From: Streptomyces klenkii
GTDB lineage: Bacteria > Actinomycetota > Actinomycetes > Streptomycetales > Streptomycetaceae
DNA: 64,000 nucleotides
Direction of reading: 5' to 3'
Assembly (NCBI RefSeq): GCF_003626645.1
Contig: NZ_RBAM01000002.1
Coordinates: 434,001 to 498,000 of the forward strand
Positions within the stretch are counted from its first letter, which is position 1; each line of letters starts with the position of its first letter. Shown here piece by piece: positions 1 to 9,585 of this stretch. Both the position numbers and the translations under genes were made by a program. The notes beneath the pieces were generated by a model that was not told the origin of the DNA, did not search any database, and was given only the letters and a program-made list of their open reading frames with translations.

Positions 1-1671
<1,671 letters not shown>

Positions 1672-1687
1672 GCCCCGTGCTCGTCCG

Positions 1688-1720
1688 CTGCCGGGGGCGG
1701 GGCGCTCCCGCCCCCGGCAG
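1688..1720 (+). terminator. Hairpin between atpD and atpC
   Basis: A perfect 14-bp GC-rich stem (CTGCCGGGGGCGGG, 1688-1701, pairing with 1707-1720) with a 5-base loop lies 17 bases after the atpD stop. There is no U tract, so it could be a partial terminator/attenuator or an mRNA-stabilising stem within the atp operon. Confidence 0.65.
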
Positions 1721-1745
1721 CCACGTCCCCTATTCTTTGACCCAA

Positions 1746-1767
1746 CACCTGCCGTGCCCGGCAGGTG
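1746..1767 (+). promoter_or_regulatory. Second hairpin just upstream of the atpC ribosome-binding site
   Basis: An 8-bp perfect stem (CACCTGCC / GGCAGGTG) with a 6-base loop ends 7 bases before the GAGGAG ribosome-binding site of atpC. Together with the larger hairpin upstream it could set the level of the epsilon subunit relative to beta. This regulatory role is inferred. Confidence 0.45.
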
Positions 1768-1785
1768 AAGACCCGAGGAGCCACG

Positions 1786-2157
1786 TTGGCTGCTGAGCTG
1801 CACGTCGAGCTGGTCGCGGCGGACCGAAGCGTCTGGTCCGGCGAGGCCACTCTGGTCATCGCGCGTACCACATCGGGTGACATCGGCGTCATGCCCGGCC
1901 ACCAGCCGCTGCTCGGTGTGCTGGAGTCCGGCCCGGTGACCATCAGGACCGCCGACGGCAATGTCGTCGCCGCGGTGCACGGCGGGTTCATCTCGTTCGC
2001 GGACGACAAGCTCTCGCTGCTCGCCGAGGTCGCGGAGCTCGCCGACGAGATCGACATCCAGCGTGCGGAGCGGGCGCTGGAGCGTGCCAAGTCGGCGGCG
2101 GACGCCGCCGCCGAGCGGCGCGCCGACGTCCGGCTGCGAGCGGTCGCGGGGCACTAG
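1786..2157 (+). CDS. atpC: ATP synthase F1 epsilon subunit
   Basis: A 123-residue epsilon subunit, which couples gamma to the c-ring and inhibits ATP hydrolysis. The N-terminal beta-sandwich (LHVELVAADRSVW, TTSGDIGVMPGHQPLLGVL, VHGGFISFADDKLSLLAEVAE) and the C-terminal two-helix part (IDIQRAERALERAKSAAD) are both present. I chose the TTG at 1786 because a GAGGAG ribosome-binding site ends 5 bases upstream and the product then starts AAELHVEL like its homologues. A longer in-frame GTG at 1765 would sit inside a hairpin and lacks a Shine-Dalgarno sequence. Last gene of the atp operon. Confidence 0.95.
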   Translation: MAAELHVELVAADRSVWSGEATLVIARTTSGDIGVMPGHQPLLGVLESGPVTIRTADGNVVAAVHGGFISFADDKLSLLAEVAELADEIDIQRAERALERAKSAADAAAERRADVRLRAVAGH

Positions 2158-2179
2158 CCCACGGCCCGATGAGTTCGTC

Positions 2180-2229
2180 CCTCAGCCGCGGACCGCACTG
2201 GAACATTCCAGGGCGGTCCGCGGCTGAGG
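2180..2229 (+). terminator. Terminator of the atp operon
   Basis: Perfect 17-bp stem (2180-2196 with 2213-2229, CCTCAGCCGCGGACCGC and its complement) closing on an inner CTGGA/TCCAG stem, beginning 23 bases after the atpC stop. Very stable hairpin, typical of Streptomyces operon ends that lack a U tract. Confidence 0.85.
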
Positions 2230-2268
2230 TAATACAAGCCCGTTGCTCTAGATGATGCGAGGAGGTCG

Positions 2269-2721
2269 GTGGAGATGGTCCTCGCTCTGCTCGTGAGCGG
2301 CGTCGTCGTCCTGCTGGTGCTGGTGGGGCTCTTCGTCTTCGGGCTGCGGAGACGCCTGATCCAGCGCTCCGGCGGTACGTTCGACTGCAGTCTGCGCTGG
2401 AACGTCCCGGAGCAGGGCCCGGTGGACGGCAAGGGGTGGGTGTACGGCGTCGCCCGCTACAACAGTGACCGGATCGAGTGGTTCCGGGTCTTCTCGTACG
2501 CGCCGCGGCCGCGGCGGATGCTGGAGCGCGCGTCCATCGAGGTGCTGGAGCGGCGGTCGCCCCTCGGCGACGAGGAGCTGGCCCTGCTGTCCGACGCGGT
2601 CGTGCTGATCTGTCTCCACCAGGGGACGCGGCTGGAGCTCGCGATGAGCGAGGACGCCCTCACGGGCTTCCTGGCGTGGCTGGAGGCGGCGCCTCCCGGT
2701 CAGCGTGTGAATGTGGCTTAG
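2269..2721 (+). CDS. DUF2550 family membrane-anchored protein
   Basis: Small protein of about 150 residues with one N-terminal transmembrane helix (VLALLVSGVVVLLVLVGLFVFGL), a positive stop-transfer stretch (RRRLIQR) and a cytoplasmic domain containing FDCSLRWN, WVYGVARYN and IEWFRVFSYAPRP. This matches DUF2550, an actinobacterial family of unknown function that regularly follows atpC. Start is GTG 2269 or ATG 2275; a GGAGG at 2261-2265 serves either, with better spacing for 2275. The gene is monocistronic and converges on the chitinase, sharing a perfect palindromic terminator. Confidence 0.85.
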   Translation: MEMVLALLVSGVVVLLVLVGLFVFGLRRRLIQRSGGTFDCSLRWNVPEQGPVDGKGWVYGVARYNSDRIEWFRVFSYAPRPRRMLERASIEVLERRSPLGDEELALLSDAVVLICLHQGTRLELAMSEDALTGFLAWLEAAPPGQRVNVA

Positions 2722-2729
2722 CTTCCCGT

Positions 2730-2781
2730 GGCCTCAAAACGCCGGCCGGGCTGAATTCAGCCCGGCCGGCGTTTTGAGGCC
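2730..2781. terminator. Perfect 52-bp palindromic bidirectional terminator
   Basis: The two halves are exactly complementary around a GAATTC centre (2753-2758); the arm reads GGCCTCAAAACGCCGGCCGG onward. The outer TCAAAAC/GTTTTGA provides a T-run on each strand, so it can terminate both the DUF2550 gene (+) and the chitinase gene (-). The same core recurs in terminators at 13021 and, more weakly, 42039. Confidence 0.9.
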
Positions 2782-2795
2782 ATTGGTGACGGTGG

Positions 2796-5114
2796 CTACC
2801 GGAGACCGTTGTCGACGGCCGTCATCAGCGTGCCGCTGTCCCCGGACATCTCCCAGATCATCACGCCGCCCAGGCCCTTCGGCTTGAGCCAGGCCGTCTT
2901 CTTGCCGATCGACCAGGCGTCGTCGAACGTCCACCACTGCCCGTTGCCGCCGGTGTAGCCGTACGTGGCCACCGACTGCTCGTCGTGGTAGACGGTGAGG
3001 CCCGCGACGGACGCGATCAGGTTGTCGTAGCCGCGCGTCCCCGACTCCTCCGGGAACTGGCCGGGCGCCGCCCCGTTCGCCGTCTGCCAGGCGCCGTGCG
3101 CGCCGCCGTCGGCGACCTGCTGCCAGCCGCGCCCGTAGAAGGCGAGCCCGAGCACGACCTTCTTCGGGTCGACGCCCGCGTCGAGGTAGGTCTGCACGGT
3201 CTTCTCGACGCTGAACTTCGTCGCGTACGGGTCCTTGGCGTCCTGGTAGAGGTTCCCCTGGTGGCCCGTGCGGTTGGGCTCCCAGCTGTTGTCGCTGCCG
3301 GAGCCGTGGAAGTCGTAGCCCTGGACGTTGGCGAAGTCCATGTAGTCGAAGACGCTGGGCGTGCCGTCCTTGGTGGTGATGTCCCAGCCGGCCTCGATCT
3401 TCGCCGGGTCGGCCGGCGTGAAGGCCGTGAGCAGGTACTTCTTGCCGGTCGTCGCGCTCAGGGCGTCGAGCTGGCGGCGGAACTCGGCGAACAGCAGGGT
3501 GTTGTTGGCCTTGTCGTCCTTCGAGACGTGGTTGCCGGCGTGGCCGTCGGAGCCCGGCCACTCCCAGTCGATGTCGAAGCCGTCGAAGATCCCGGCGGCC
3601 GTGCCGGTGCCGCCGCGGCCGTTCGTCACCGGCAGGTTGCCCTTGATGTACATGTCGATGCAGGACTTCACGAACTTCTGCCGGGAGGCGTCCGTCTTCG
3701 CGACGTCGGAGAAGTACTTGCTGTACGTCCAGCCGCCGATGGACATATTGATCTTGAGGTCGGGGTGCTTGGCCTTGAGCTTCTTCAGCTGGTTGAAGTT
3801 GCCGGCCAGCGGCTGGTCCCAGGTGTCGCCGACGCCGTCGACGGACTCGCCGGCGCCGAAGCCCTTCTCGTAGTCGGCCCAGGAGTCGCCCGCGCCGTCC
3901 CCTTGGCTCGGATCCTGCGGGTTGGGCGTGGTGGCCTTCGTGACGCCATTGAGGCAGGTGAGGTCCGTGGGGTGGATATTGGAGAAGGAGTAGTTGATGT
4001 GGGTGAGCTTGGCGGCGGCGCCCGAGCTCTCCAGCGACTTCACGGTGTAGCCGCGGCCGTAGATGCCCCACTGCACGAAGTAGCCCACCTTGGCGTAGCC
4101 CGCACCGGGCTGCGGCTGCCCGCCGCCCGTCGTGCGCACGGTCAGCGGCGGGCTGGCCTTTCCGGTCTGGTCGGCGGTGTCGCGGGCGACGACGGTGTAC
4201 GTGTAGTCGGTGCCGGGGGTGAGGCCGGTGTCGGTGTAGGCGAGCTTGGCGACCGTGGCGGCCTTCACCGTGCCGCGGTAGACGTCGTAGCTCTTGATGC
4301 CCTTGTCGTCGGTGGCGGCGGGCCACTTCAGCGAGACGGAGGTGTCGGTGACCGCGGTGGCCTGCGGGGTGCCCGGGGCGGTCGGCGGCTTGTCGGTGCC
4401 GCCGCCGCTGCCCGTGCGGAGCGTGGCGGACGGGCTCGCCGGGCCCGTCTGGCCGGCCGAGTCGCGGGCGACGACCTTGTAGGTGTAGTCGGTGTCCGGG
4501 CTGAGGCCGGTGTCGGTGAAGGCGGTGCCGGAGACCGTGCCGACAACGCTGTCGCCGCGGTAGACGTCGTAGTTCTTGACGGCCTTGTCGTCGGTGGCGG
4601 GGGCCCAGGTCAGCGCGATGCTGTTCGCGGTGACGCCGGTGGAGGAGGGCTGTCCGGGGGCGCTGGGCGGGGTGTCGGCGGAGGAGCCGTCGCAGGGCCC
4701 GCCGTCGAGCTTGCAACCCGCCGGGGCGCCGTCACCGGAGGCGACGAAGCCGAAGGTGACGCTCGCGCCGGGCGCGATGGTGCCGTTGTACTCGCGGTTC
4801 TTCGCGGTGTAGTGCGAGCCCGAGCTCGTGAGCAGGGCGTCCCAGTAGGCGCCGACCGTGGTGGCGGCGGGGAAGTCCCACTCCACGGTCCAGGCGCTGA
4901 TGGCCGTCGTGCCCGTGTTCTTGACGGTCCACTCCGCCTGGAAGCCCGTCCCCCAGTCGGAGGTCTTGGCGAACGTTGCCGTGGCGGAGGGAGCGGCGTG
5001 GGCGGGAGCCGCCGCCAGGCCGACGAGGGCGGTGGCGGGGAGGGCGAGCGAGGCCAGGGCGACCACGGCTCTACGTAAGGTGCGACCGATGCTTCCTGAG
5101 GTTCCTGTGCTCAA
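2796..5114 (-). CDS. chiC: Secreted chitinase, CBM2-FnIII-FnIII-GH18
   Basis: A 772-residue secreted endochitinase that hydrolyses beta-1,4-GlcNAc polymers with retention of configuration. Domain order: Sec signal peptide (1-40, cleavage after AHA), CBM2-type carbohydrate-binding domain (about 41-140), two fibronectin type III domains (about 150-235 and 243-328, both with DTGL.P.TDYTY), and a GH18 barrel (about 340-770). The catalytic DxxDxDxE motif is intact (DGFDIDWE), with acid/base Glu518. I chose the TTG start at 5114: it follows a GAGGAG site and directly precedes a clean signal peptide, whereas the longer frame adds 26 non-signal residues. It lies just downstream of the chiS-chiR two-component genes, as in S. 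coelicolor chiC. The symbol rests on that context. Confidence 0.93.
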   Translation of the reverse strand: MSTGTSGSIGRTLRRAVVALASLALPATALVGLAAAPAHAAPSATATFAKTSDWGTGFQAEWTVKNTGTTAISAWTVEWDFPAATTVGAYWDALLTSSGSHYTAKNREYNGTIAPGASVTFGFVASGDGAPAGCKLDGGPCDGSSADTPPSAPGQPSSTGVTANSIALTWAPATDDKAVKNYDVYRGDSVVGTVSGTAFTDTGLSPDTDYTYKVVARDSAGQTGPASPSATLRTGSGGGTDKPPTAPGTPQATAVTDTSVSLKWPAATDDKGIKSYDVYRGTVKAATVAKLAYTDTGLTPGTDYTYTVVARDTADQTGKASPPLTVRTTGGGQPQPGAGYAKVGYFVQWGIYGRGYTVKSLESSGAAAKLTHINYSFSNIHPTDLTCLNGVTKATTPNPQDPSQGDGAGDSWADYEKGFGAGESVDGVGDTWDQPLAGNFNQLKKLKAKHPDLKINMSIGGWTYSKYFSDVAKTDASRQKFVKSCIDMYIKGNLPVTNGRGGTGTAAGIFDGFDIDWEWPGSDGHAGNHVSKDDKANNTLLFAEFRRQLDALSATTGKKYLLTAFTPADPAKIEAGWDITTKDGTPSVFDYMDFANVQGYDFHGSGSDNSWEPNRTGHQGNLYQDAKDPYATKFSVEKTVQTYLDAGVDPKKVVLGLAFYGRGWQQVADGGAHGAWQTANGAAPGQFPEESGTRGYDNLIASVAGLTVYHDEQSVATYGYTGGNGQWWTFDDAWSIGKKTAWLKPKGLGGVMIWEMSGDSGTLMTAVDNGLR

Positions 5115-5180
5115 GGGGGTGCTCCTCGGCGAGAGGTGCTGACAGGTGGGGGGTGCACAGTTGCTCGGGGAGCGTAGAAA

Positions 5181-5214
5181 GGTCCGTACCAATGGTCAAG
5201 AGGACTGGACCAGT
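5181..5214 (-). promoter_or_regulatory. Chitinase promoter repeats with DasR-like (dre) site
   Basis: Read on the minus strand, two 12-bp direct repeats (TGGTCCAGTCCT and TGGTACGGACCT) separated by 9 bases precede the chitinase gene. Such paired 12-mers are known in Streptomyces chitinase promoters. The first lies within ACTGGTCCAGTCCTCT (5199-5214), which matches 13 of 16 positions of the DasR consensus ACTGGTCTAGACCACT. The repeat overlaps the last codons and stop of chiR. Regulation by DasR/ChiR and GlcNAc is inferred from these matches. Confidence 0.65.
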
Positions 5215-5885
5215 CCCCATTCCCGGGCCAGCACCGCCGCCTGCACCCTGCTGCGCAGCTCCAGCTTGCCGAGCAGCCTGCTGACGTGCGTCTTCACCGT
5301 CGCCTCCGCCATCTCCAGGCGGCCCGCGATCTCCGCGTTCGACAGCCCCTCGCCCAGCGCTCCCAGCACCTCGCGCTCGCGCCGCGTCAGCGACTCCAGA
5401 GCCGCCGGCTCCGGGGCCCCCGGCCGCTGCCCGTGCCCGGGGCGCGCGAACTCGGCGATCAGACGGCGCGTCACCGCGGGGGAGATCAGCCCCTCGCCGC
5501 CCGCCACGGTCCGCACGGCCGCGATGAGCCCGGCGGCGTCGCTGTCCTTGAGCAGGAACCCCGCCGCGCCCGCGCGCAGCGCCCCGAACACGTACTCGTC
5601 CAGGTCGAAGGTGGTCAGCACCAGCACGTCCGCCGACCGCTCGGCGACGACCTGCCGCGTCGCCGACACCCCGTCCAGGCGCGGCATCTGCACGTCCATC
5701 AGCACCAGGTCCGGGCGCAGCTCGCGGGCCAGCCGGACGGCCTCCTCGCCGTCGGCGGCCTCTCCGACGACCTCGATGCCGGGCGCCGAGCGCAGGATGA
5801 GGACGAGCCCGGAGCGCACGGACGCCTGGTCCTCGGCCACGAGGACGCGGATGCCCCGGCCCTCCGCGGCGGGTGTGGTGGTCAT
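5196..5885 (-). CDS. chiR: NarL/LuxR-family response regulator of the chitinase two-component system
   Basis: A 229-residue DNA-binding response regulator. Receiver domain 12-125 has acidic pocket E18-D19, phospho-acceptor Asp64 (LVLMDVQMPRLDG), switch Thr (LVLTTFD) and Lys (LLKDSD). A LuxR-type helix-turn-helix occupies about 160-225 (LTRREREVLGALGEGLSNAEIAGRL, TVKTHVSRLLGKL). Its ATG overlaps the stop of the sensor kinase gene (ATGA), so the pair is translationally coupled. The stop codon lies inside the promoter repeats of the chitinase gene, the presumed target. Named by synteny with S. coelicolor chiS-chiR-chiC. Confidence 0.9.
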   Translation of the reverse strand: MTTTPAAEGRGIRVLVAEDQASVRSGLVLILRSAPGIEVVGEAADGEEAVRLARELRPDLVLMDVQMPRLDGVSATRQVVAERSADVLVLTTFDLDEYVFGALRAGAAGFLLKDSDAAGLIAAVRTVAGGEGLISPAVTRRLIAEFARPGHGQRPGAPEPAALESLTRREREVLGALGEGLSNAEIAGRLEMAEATVKTHVSRLLGKLELRSRVQAAVLAREWGLVQSS

Positions 5886-7078
5886 GGTGATTCCTCTTCC
5901 CGTACGGGCAGCACCGCCCGCACTTGCCATTGTTTGCCGTCCGGGCCGGCCGCCGGGCCCGCCTCGAACTCCCCGTCCAGCAGGGCCACCCGCTCGCCCA
6001 TGCCGACCAGCCCCGCCCCCGAGCCGGGCGCGCGCGGCCCCGGCCCGTCGCCGAACGCGCTGCTCACCTCCACCGCCAGGCGCCCCCTGCCCTCGCGCGC
6101 CAGACGCACCGTCACCGGGCCCGGGGCCGCGTGCTTGACCGCGTTGGTGAGCGACTCCTGGACGATGCGGTACGCGGCGAGCTCGATCGGCGCGGGCAGG
6201 GGGACCAGCCCCCGGGCGTCGTCCAGGGTGAAGCGGAACCGGTCGTCGCGGACGGCCTTGCGGGCGTGCGCGAGCAGGGCGTCCACGCCGTCGAGCCGCG
6301 GGGCCGCCGCGGGCTCCTCCGCGCCGCTCTCCTGCCGCAGCAGCCCGATGAGCCGGCGCATCTCGGCGAGGCCCTGCACGCTGTTCTCCCGGATCACGGT
6401 GAGCGCCTCCTCCGAGGCCCTCGGCTCCCCGATCGACAGCGCCGCGGTGGAGTGGATCGCGATCGCCGACAAGTGGCCCGCGACCATGTCGTGCAGCTCC
6501 CGCGCCATGCGGGCGCGCTCGGCGACCACGGCCTCGCGGCGGTCCATCTCCGCCAGCAGCGCGGTCCGCTCGGCCTCCAGCCGGGCCGCGCGGGCGGCGT
6601 CGCGGTGCCGGCGGACGCTCGCGCCGGTCCACGCCGGCGCCGCGATCAGCACCCCGAAGCCGAAGCCGATCAGCAGCGCCTCCGGCTTGCGGAGCACCGC
6701 CACGGCCAGCAGCGTCCCCAGCACGGACAGCACCTCGGCGATGCGGGGGATGCGCCGGGCGACGGACGGGCGGCCGTAGAGCACCGCCGCGTAGACGACG
6801 TCCGTGTACATGGCGATCGTCGCGACGAGCGAGCCCGTGCAGAGGTCGAGGGCGAGCGTGAGCGTGCCGACGGCGAGGGCCGTCAGCGGGGCGCTGCGCC
6901 GCAGCAGCTCGGCGCCGCACATGATGCCCAGCGCGACCAGCGACAGCCAGCCGGGCAGGGCGGCCAGCGGTGGGCTGTTGTGCAGGCCGAGGAACCACAG
7001 CACCAGGCCGCCCGCCAGGCCCGTGGCCGCGATGAGGACGGCGTCGCGGTCGGGACGGGCGGGCAGGCGGAGGGGCAT
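5882..7078 (-). CDS. chiS: Sensor histidine kinase of the chitinase two-component system
   Basis: A 398-residue membrane sensor kinase. The N-terminal about 155 residues are hydrophobic, with roughly five membrane segments and little extracellular loop. This is followed by a coiled linker (about 157-190) and a HisKA_3 dimerisation domain with ARELHDMVAGHLSAI, phospho-acceptor His196. The C-terminal HATPase domain shows the N-box ESLTNAVKHA and G-box GAGLVGMGERV. HisKA_3 kinases pair with NarL-type regulators, here the overlapping downstream gene. The signal is unknown from sequence; chito-oligosaccharides are a guess from context. Confidence 0.9.
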   Translation of the reverse strand: MPLRLPARPDRDAVLIAATGLAGGLVLWFLGLHNSPPLAALPGWLSLVALGIMCGAELLRRSAPLTALAVGTLTLALDLCTGSLVATIAMYTDVVYAAVLYGRPSVARRIPRIAEVLSVLGTLLAVAVLRKPEALLIGFGFGVLIAAPAWTGASVRRHRDAARAARLEAERTALLAEMDRREAVVAERARMARELHDMVAGHLSAIAIHSTAALSIGEPRASEEALTVIRENSVQGLAEMRRLIGLLRQESGAEEPAAAPRLDGVDALLAHARKAVRDDRFRFTLDDARGLVPLPAPIELAAYRIVQESLTNAVKHAAPGPVTVRLAREGRGRLAVEVSSAFGDGPGPRAPGSGAGLVGMGERVALLDGEFEAGPAAGPDGKQWQVRAVLPVREEESP

Positions 7079-7237
7079 GCGTACATCACAGCATGCGGCC
7101 GGGGGCGCGGGGACGGGCCGGAGGAGGGTGCGGCGGAGTGCGCACTACATCGAAGGATGCAGTCCCGAATCGTCGTACGCGACGACGAATCCGCTGGTCA
7201 CGGCAGGGAGCCTGGAGGGGAGGCAAGGGAGAGAACC

Positions 7238-7774
7238 GTGATCGTCACGCTGATCGTCATCTGCGAGGTGGGCTTCTGGGTGCTGCTGGCGGGCGGACTG
7301 AGCCTGCGGTACCTGGCCAAGATGCCCCGCGCGGGGATCGCCGTGCTGCTGCTGGAGCCCGTACTGGAGCTCGTCCTGCTGATCGCCACCGCGATCGACC
7401 TGAAGAACGGCGCACAGGCCGACTGGAAGCACGGCCTGGCCGCCGTCTACATCGGCTACTCCGTCGGACTCGGCCACGCCACCATCAAGTGGGTCGACGC
7501 GCGCTTCGCCCACCGCTTCGCGGGCGGCCCGCCGCCGGTCAAACCGCCGAAGTACGGCACGGCCCGCACCGTCCACGAGTGGAAGGCCGCCGCCCGCTGG
7601 ATCCTGTCCTGCGCGGTCGCCCTCGGCCTGTTGCAGGCGGCGGTCTGGTACGTCGGTGACGGGGGCGACATCAGCTCGCTGCGGGCCTGGCAGACGAAGA
7701 TGCTGCTCGTGGCCGGCATCAACCTGGTCATCGCGACGAGCTACACGATCTGGCCGAAGCAGGCGAAGAACTGA
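7238..7774 (+). CDS. Integral membrane protein of unknown function
   Basis: A 178-residue protein with about four transmembrane segments (VTLIVICEVGFWVLLAGGLSL, GIAVLLLEPVLELVLLIATAI, ILSCAVALGLLQAAVWYV, MLLVAGINLVIATSYTIW) and a cytoplasmic loop with WVDARFAHRF and PPPVKPPKYGTAR. I recognise it only as a conserved Streptomyces membrane protein. GTG 7238 is chosen because AAGGGAG lies about 7 bases upstream. Divergent from chiS; its 3' end abuts a duplicated piece of the neighbouring adenosyltransferase gene. Confidence 0.8.
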   Translation: MIVTLIVICEVGFWVLLAGGLSLRYLAKMPRAGIAVLLLEPVLELVLLIATAIDLKNGAQADWKHGLAAVYIGYSVGLGHATIKWVDARFAHRFAGGPPPVKPPKYGTARTVHEWKAAARWILSCAVALGLLQAAVWYVGDGGDISSLRAWQTKMLLVAGINLVIATSYTIWPKQAKN

Positions 7775-7775
7775 C

Positions 7776-7836
7776 TCAGCGGTTCTCGCCGGGGACCCAG
7801 AGCACGACCTCCTTGTTCGCCGCCCTCGCGAGGATG
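7776..7836. repeat. Duplicated 3' end of the adenosyltransferase gene (pseudogene fragment)
   Basis: Sixty-one bases here repeat the last 67 bases of the adjacent adenosyltransferase gene (7895-7961), from its stop codon inwards, with a 6-base deletion (TCCCCG) and a single substitution. The two copies are direct repeats separated by 58 bases holding a CCGGGGG-ATAA-CCCCCGG hairpin. The copy has no start and is not a gene. Confidence 0.85.
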
Positions 7837-7877
7837 CTGCATTTTCCCGGGGGATAACCCCCGGACCCCCAGCCGGG
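7835..7877. repeat. Streptomyces REP-like hairpin element (copy 1)
   Basis: Begins TGCTGCA, then a 7-bp perfect stem CCGGGGG (7847-7853), loop ATAA, CCCCCGG (7858-7864), then ACCCCCAGCCGGG. An element with the same flanks and stem is found at 27974-28013. Probably a dispersed intergenic hairpin that can act as a terminator; it sits between the two copies of the duplicated gene end. Confidence 0.6.
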
Positions 7878-7894
7878 CCGTGGTGCGCGGTGCG

Positions 7895-8467
7895 TCAGCG
7901 GTTCTCGCCGGGGACCCAGAGCACGTCCCCGACCTCCTTGTTCGCCGCCCTCGCGAGAATGAACAGCAGGTCCGAGAGGCGGTTGAGGTACGTCGCCGTC
8001 AGGGGGTTCATGATGTCCGCGTGGAGCTCCATCGCCGCCCAGGTGGACCGCTCCGCGCGGCGGACGACCGTGCAGGCCTGGTGCAGCAGCGCCGCCCCCG
8101 GCGTCCCCCCGGGGAGGATGAAGCTGCGCAGCTTCTCCAGGTCCTCCAGGAAGTGGTCGCAGTCCGCCTCCAGCTTGTCGATGTAGGACTGCTCGACGCG
8201 CAGCGGCGGGTACTTGGGGTTCTCGGCCACCGGCGTGGCCAGGTCGGCGCCCACGTCGAAGAGGTCGTTCTGGATGCGGACGAGGACCCGGACGATCTCC
8301 GCGGGCAGCTGCCCGAGCGCGATGGCCACGCCGATCGCGGCATTGGCCTCGTTGGCGTCGGCGTAGGCCGCGATCCGGGTGTCGGTCTTCACGGTGCGGC
8401 TCATGTCGCCGAGGGCCGTCGTGCCGGTGTCACCGGTGCGGGTGTAAATGCGCGTCAGGTTGACCAT
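7895..8467 (-). CDS. Cob(I)yrinic acid a,c-diamide adenosyltransferase, PduO type
   Basis: A 190-residue ATP:cob(I)alamin adenosyltransferase that transfers adenosyl from ATP to cob(I)alamin to give coenzyme B12. The N-terminal ATP-binding motif RIYTRTGDTGTTALGD is intact, followed by the five-helix bundle (DANEANAAIGVAIA, LVRIQNDLFDVGADLATP, FILPGGTPGAALLHQACTVVRRAE, YLNRLSDLLFILAR). Start ATG 8467 gives MVNLTRIYTRTGDTG, the usual N-terminus. Coenzyme B12 is needed by the IcmA mutase and protected by MeaB encoded elsewhere in this window. Confidence 0.95.
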   Translation of the reverse strand: MVNLTRIYTRTGDTGTTALGDMSRTVKTDTRIAAYADANEANAAIGVAIALGQLPAEIVRVLVRIQNDLFDVGADLATPVAENPKYPPLRVEQSYIDKLEADCDHFLEDLEKLRSFILPGGTPGAALLHQACTVVRRAERSTWAAMELHADIMNPLTATYLNRLSDLLFILARAANKEVGDVLWVPGENR

Positions 8468-8717
8468 GGGTACGAGCGTAACCACTGCTCGCCGCCCCGC
8501 CGAGGCCGACGCGCAACCGGCCCACCCCTGTGACGCCCGGGGCTCATGGGGCTCAACTGCACTGTGGGGACGGGCCAGTGGGCGCCCCGGTGTGATGTCC
8601 GTCATGGGGGACGTGACGCGCATCTCTTACCGCCCAACCGCGCCGCGGCGGGCGCTAAGGTCCGGCCGAGAGAGTGCGTACAGAACAGATCTGAGCACAG
8701 GGAGTAAGGGGACAGCC

Positions 8718-9566
8718 GTGGCCAAGAAGCTCGCCGTCATCGGGGCCGGACTGATGGGATCCGGGATCGCGCAGGTGTCCGCCCAGGCCGGGTGGGACGT
8801 CGTGCTGCGCGACGTCACCGACGCGGCGCTGCGGCGGGGCACGGACGGCATCAAGGCTTCGTACGACAAATTCGTCTCCAAGGGCAAGCTGGAGGCCGCC
8901 GCGGCCGAGCAGGCCCTGGCCCGGATCACCACCACCACGGACCTGGACGCGGCCGCCGACGCGGACATCGTGGTCGAGGCCGTCTTCGAGGACATCGACA
9001 CCAAGCGGGACATCTTCCGCACCCTGGACGGCCTGGTGAAGGAGGAGACGGTCCTCGCCTCGAACACCTCCGCCATTCCGATCACCAAGATCGCCGCGGC
9101 CACGCAGCGCCCCGAGCGCGTCGTCGGCGCGCACTTCTTCTCGCCGGTGCCGATGATGCAGCTGTGCGAGCTGGTCCGCGGCTACAAGACCAGCGACGAG
9201 ACGCTGGCCAAGGCCCGGGAGTTCGCCGAGGGCATCGGCAAGACCTGCATCGTCGTCAACCGCGACGTCGCCGGCTTCGTCACCACCCGCCTGATCTCCG
9301 CCCTCGTCGTCGAGGCCGCGAAGCTGTACGAGTCGGGCGTGGCCACCGCCGAGGACATCGACATCGCCTGCAAGCTGGGCTTCGGCCACGCGATGGGCCC
9401 CCTGGCCACCGCCGACCTCACCGGCATCGACATCCTCAAGCACGCCACGGAGAACATCTACACCGAGTGCCAGGACGAGAAGTTCGCGCCGCCGGAGGTC
9501 ATGCGCCGCATGGTCGACGCGGGCGACCTCGGCCGCAAGAGCGGCCAGGGCTTTTACCAGCACTGA
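8718..9566 (+). CDS. 3-hydroxybutyryl-CoA dehydrogenase
   Basis: A 282-residue NAD(P)-dependent dehydrogenase interconverting acetoacetyl-CoA and 3-hydroxybutyryl-CoA. The N-terminal Rossmann motif is AVIGAGLMGSGIAQVSAQAG, the family signature around HFFSPVPMMQLCELVRG includes the catalytic His, and the C-terminal helical domain has GPLATADLTGIDILKHA and GRKSGQGFY. Length is that of short monofunctional Hbd/PaaH enzymes. GTG start 8718 gives VAKKLAVIGAG. It could serve the ethylmalonyl-CoA or butyrate routes with the thiolase at 28064; this link is an inference. Confidence 0.93.
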   Translation: MAKKLAVIGAGLMGSGIAQVSAQAGWDVVLRDVTDAALRRGTDGIKASYDKFVSKGKLEAAAAEQALARITTTTDLDAAADADIVVEAVFEDIDTKRDIFRTLDGLVKEETVLASNTSAIPITKIAAATQRPERVVGAHFFSPVPMMQLCELVRGYKTSDETLAKAREFAEGIGKTCIVVNRDVAGFVTTRLISALVVEAAKLYESGVATAEDIDIACKLGFGHAMGPLATADLTGIDILKHATENIYTECQDEKFAPPEVMRRMVDAGDLGRKSGQGFYQH

Positions 9567-9585
9567 ACCCGCGCCGACCGGGTAG

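Noticed and set aside
2734..4716. 660-codon minus-strand frame over the chitinase gene
   Set aside because: Same strand but wrong frame relative to the GH18 product; Arg/His-rich and without motifs.
7776..7836. Separate small gene between the membrane protein and the adenosyltransferase
   Set aside because: It is a partial copy of the neighbouring gene end with no start codon or ribosome-binding site.
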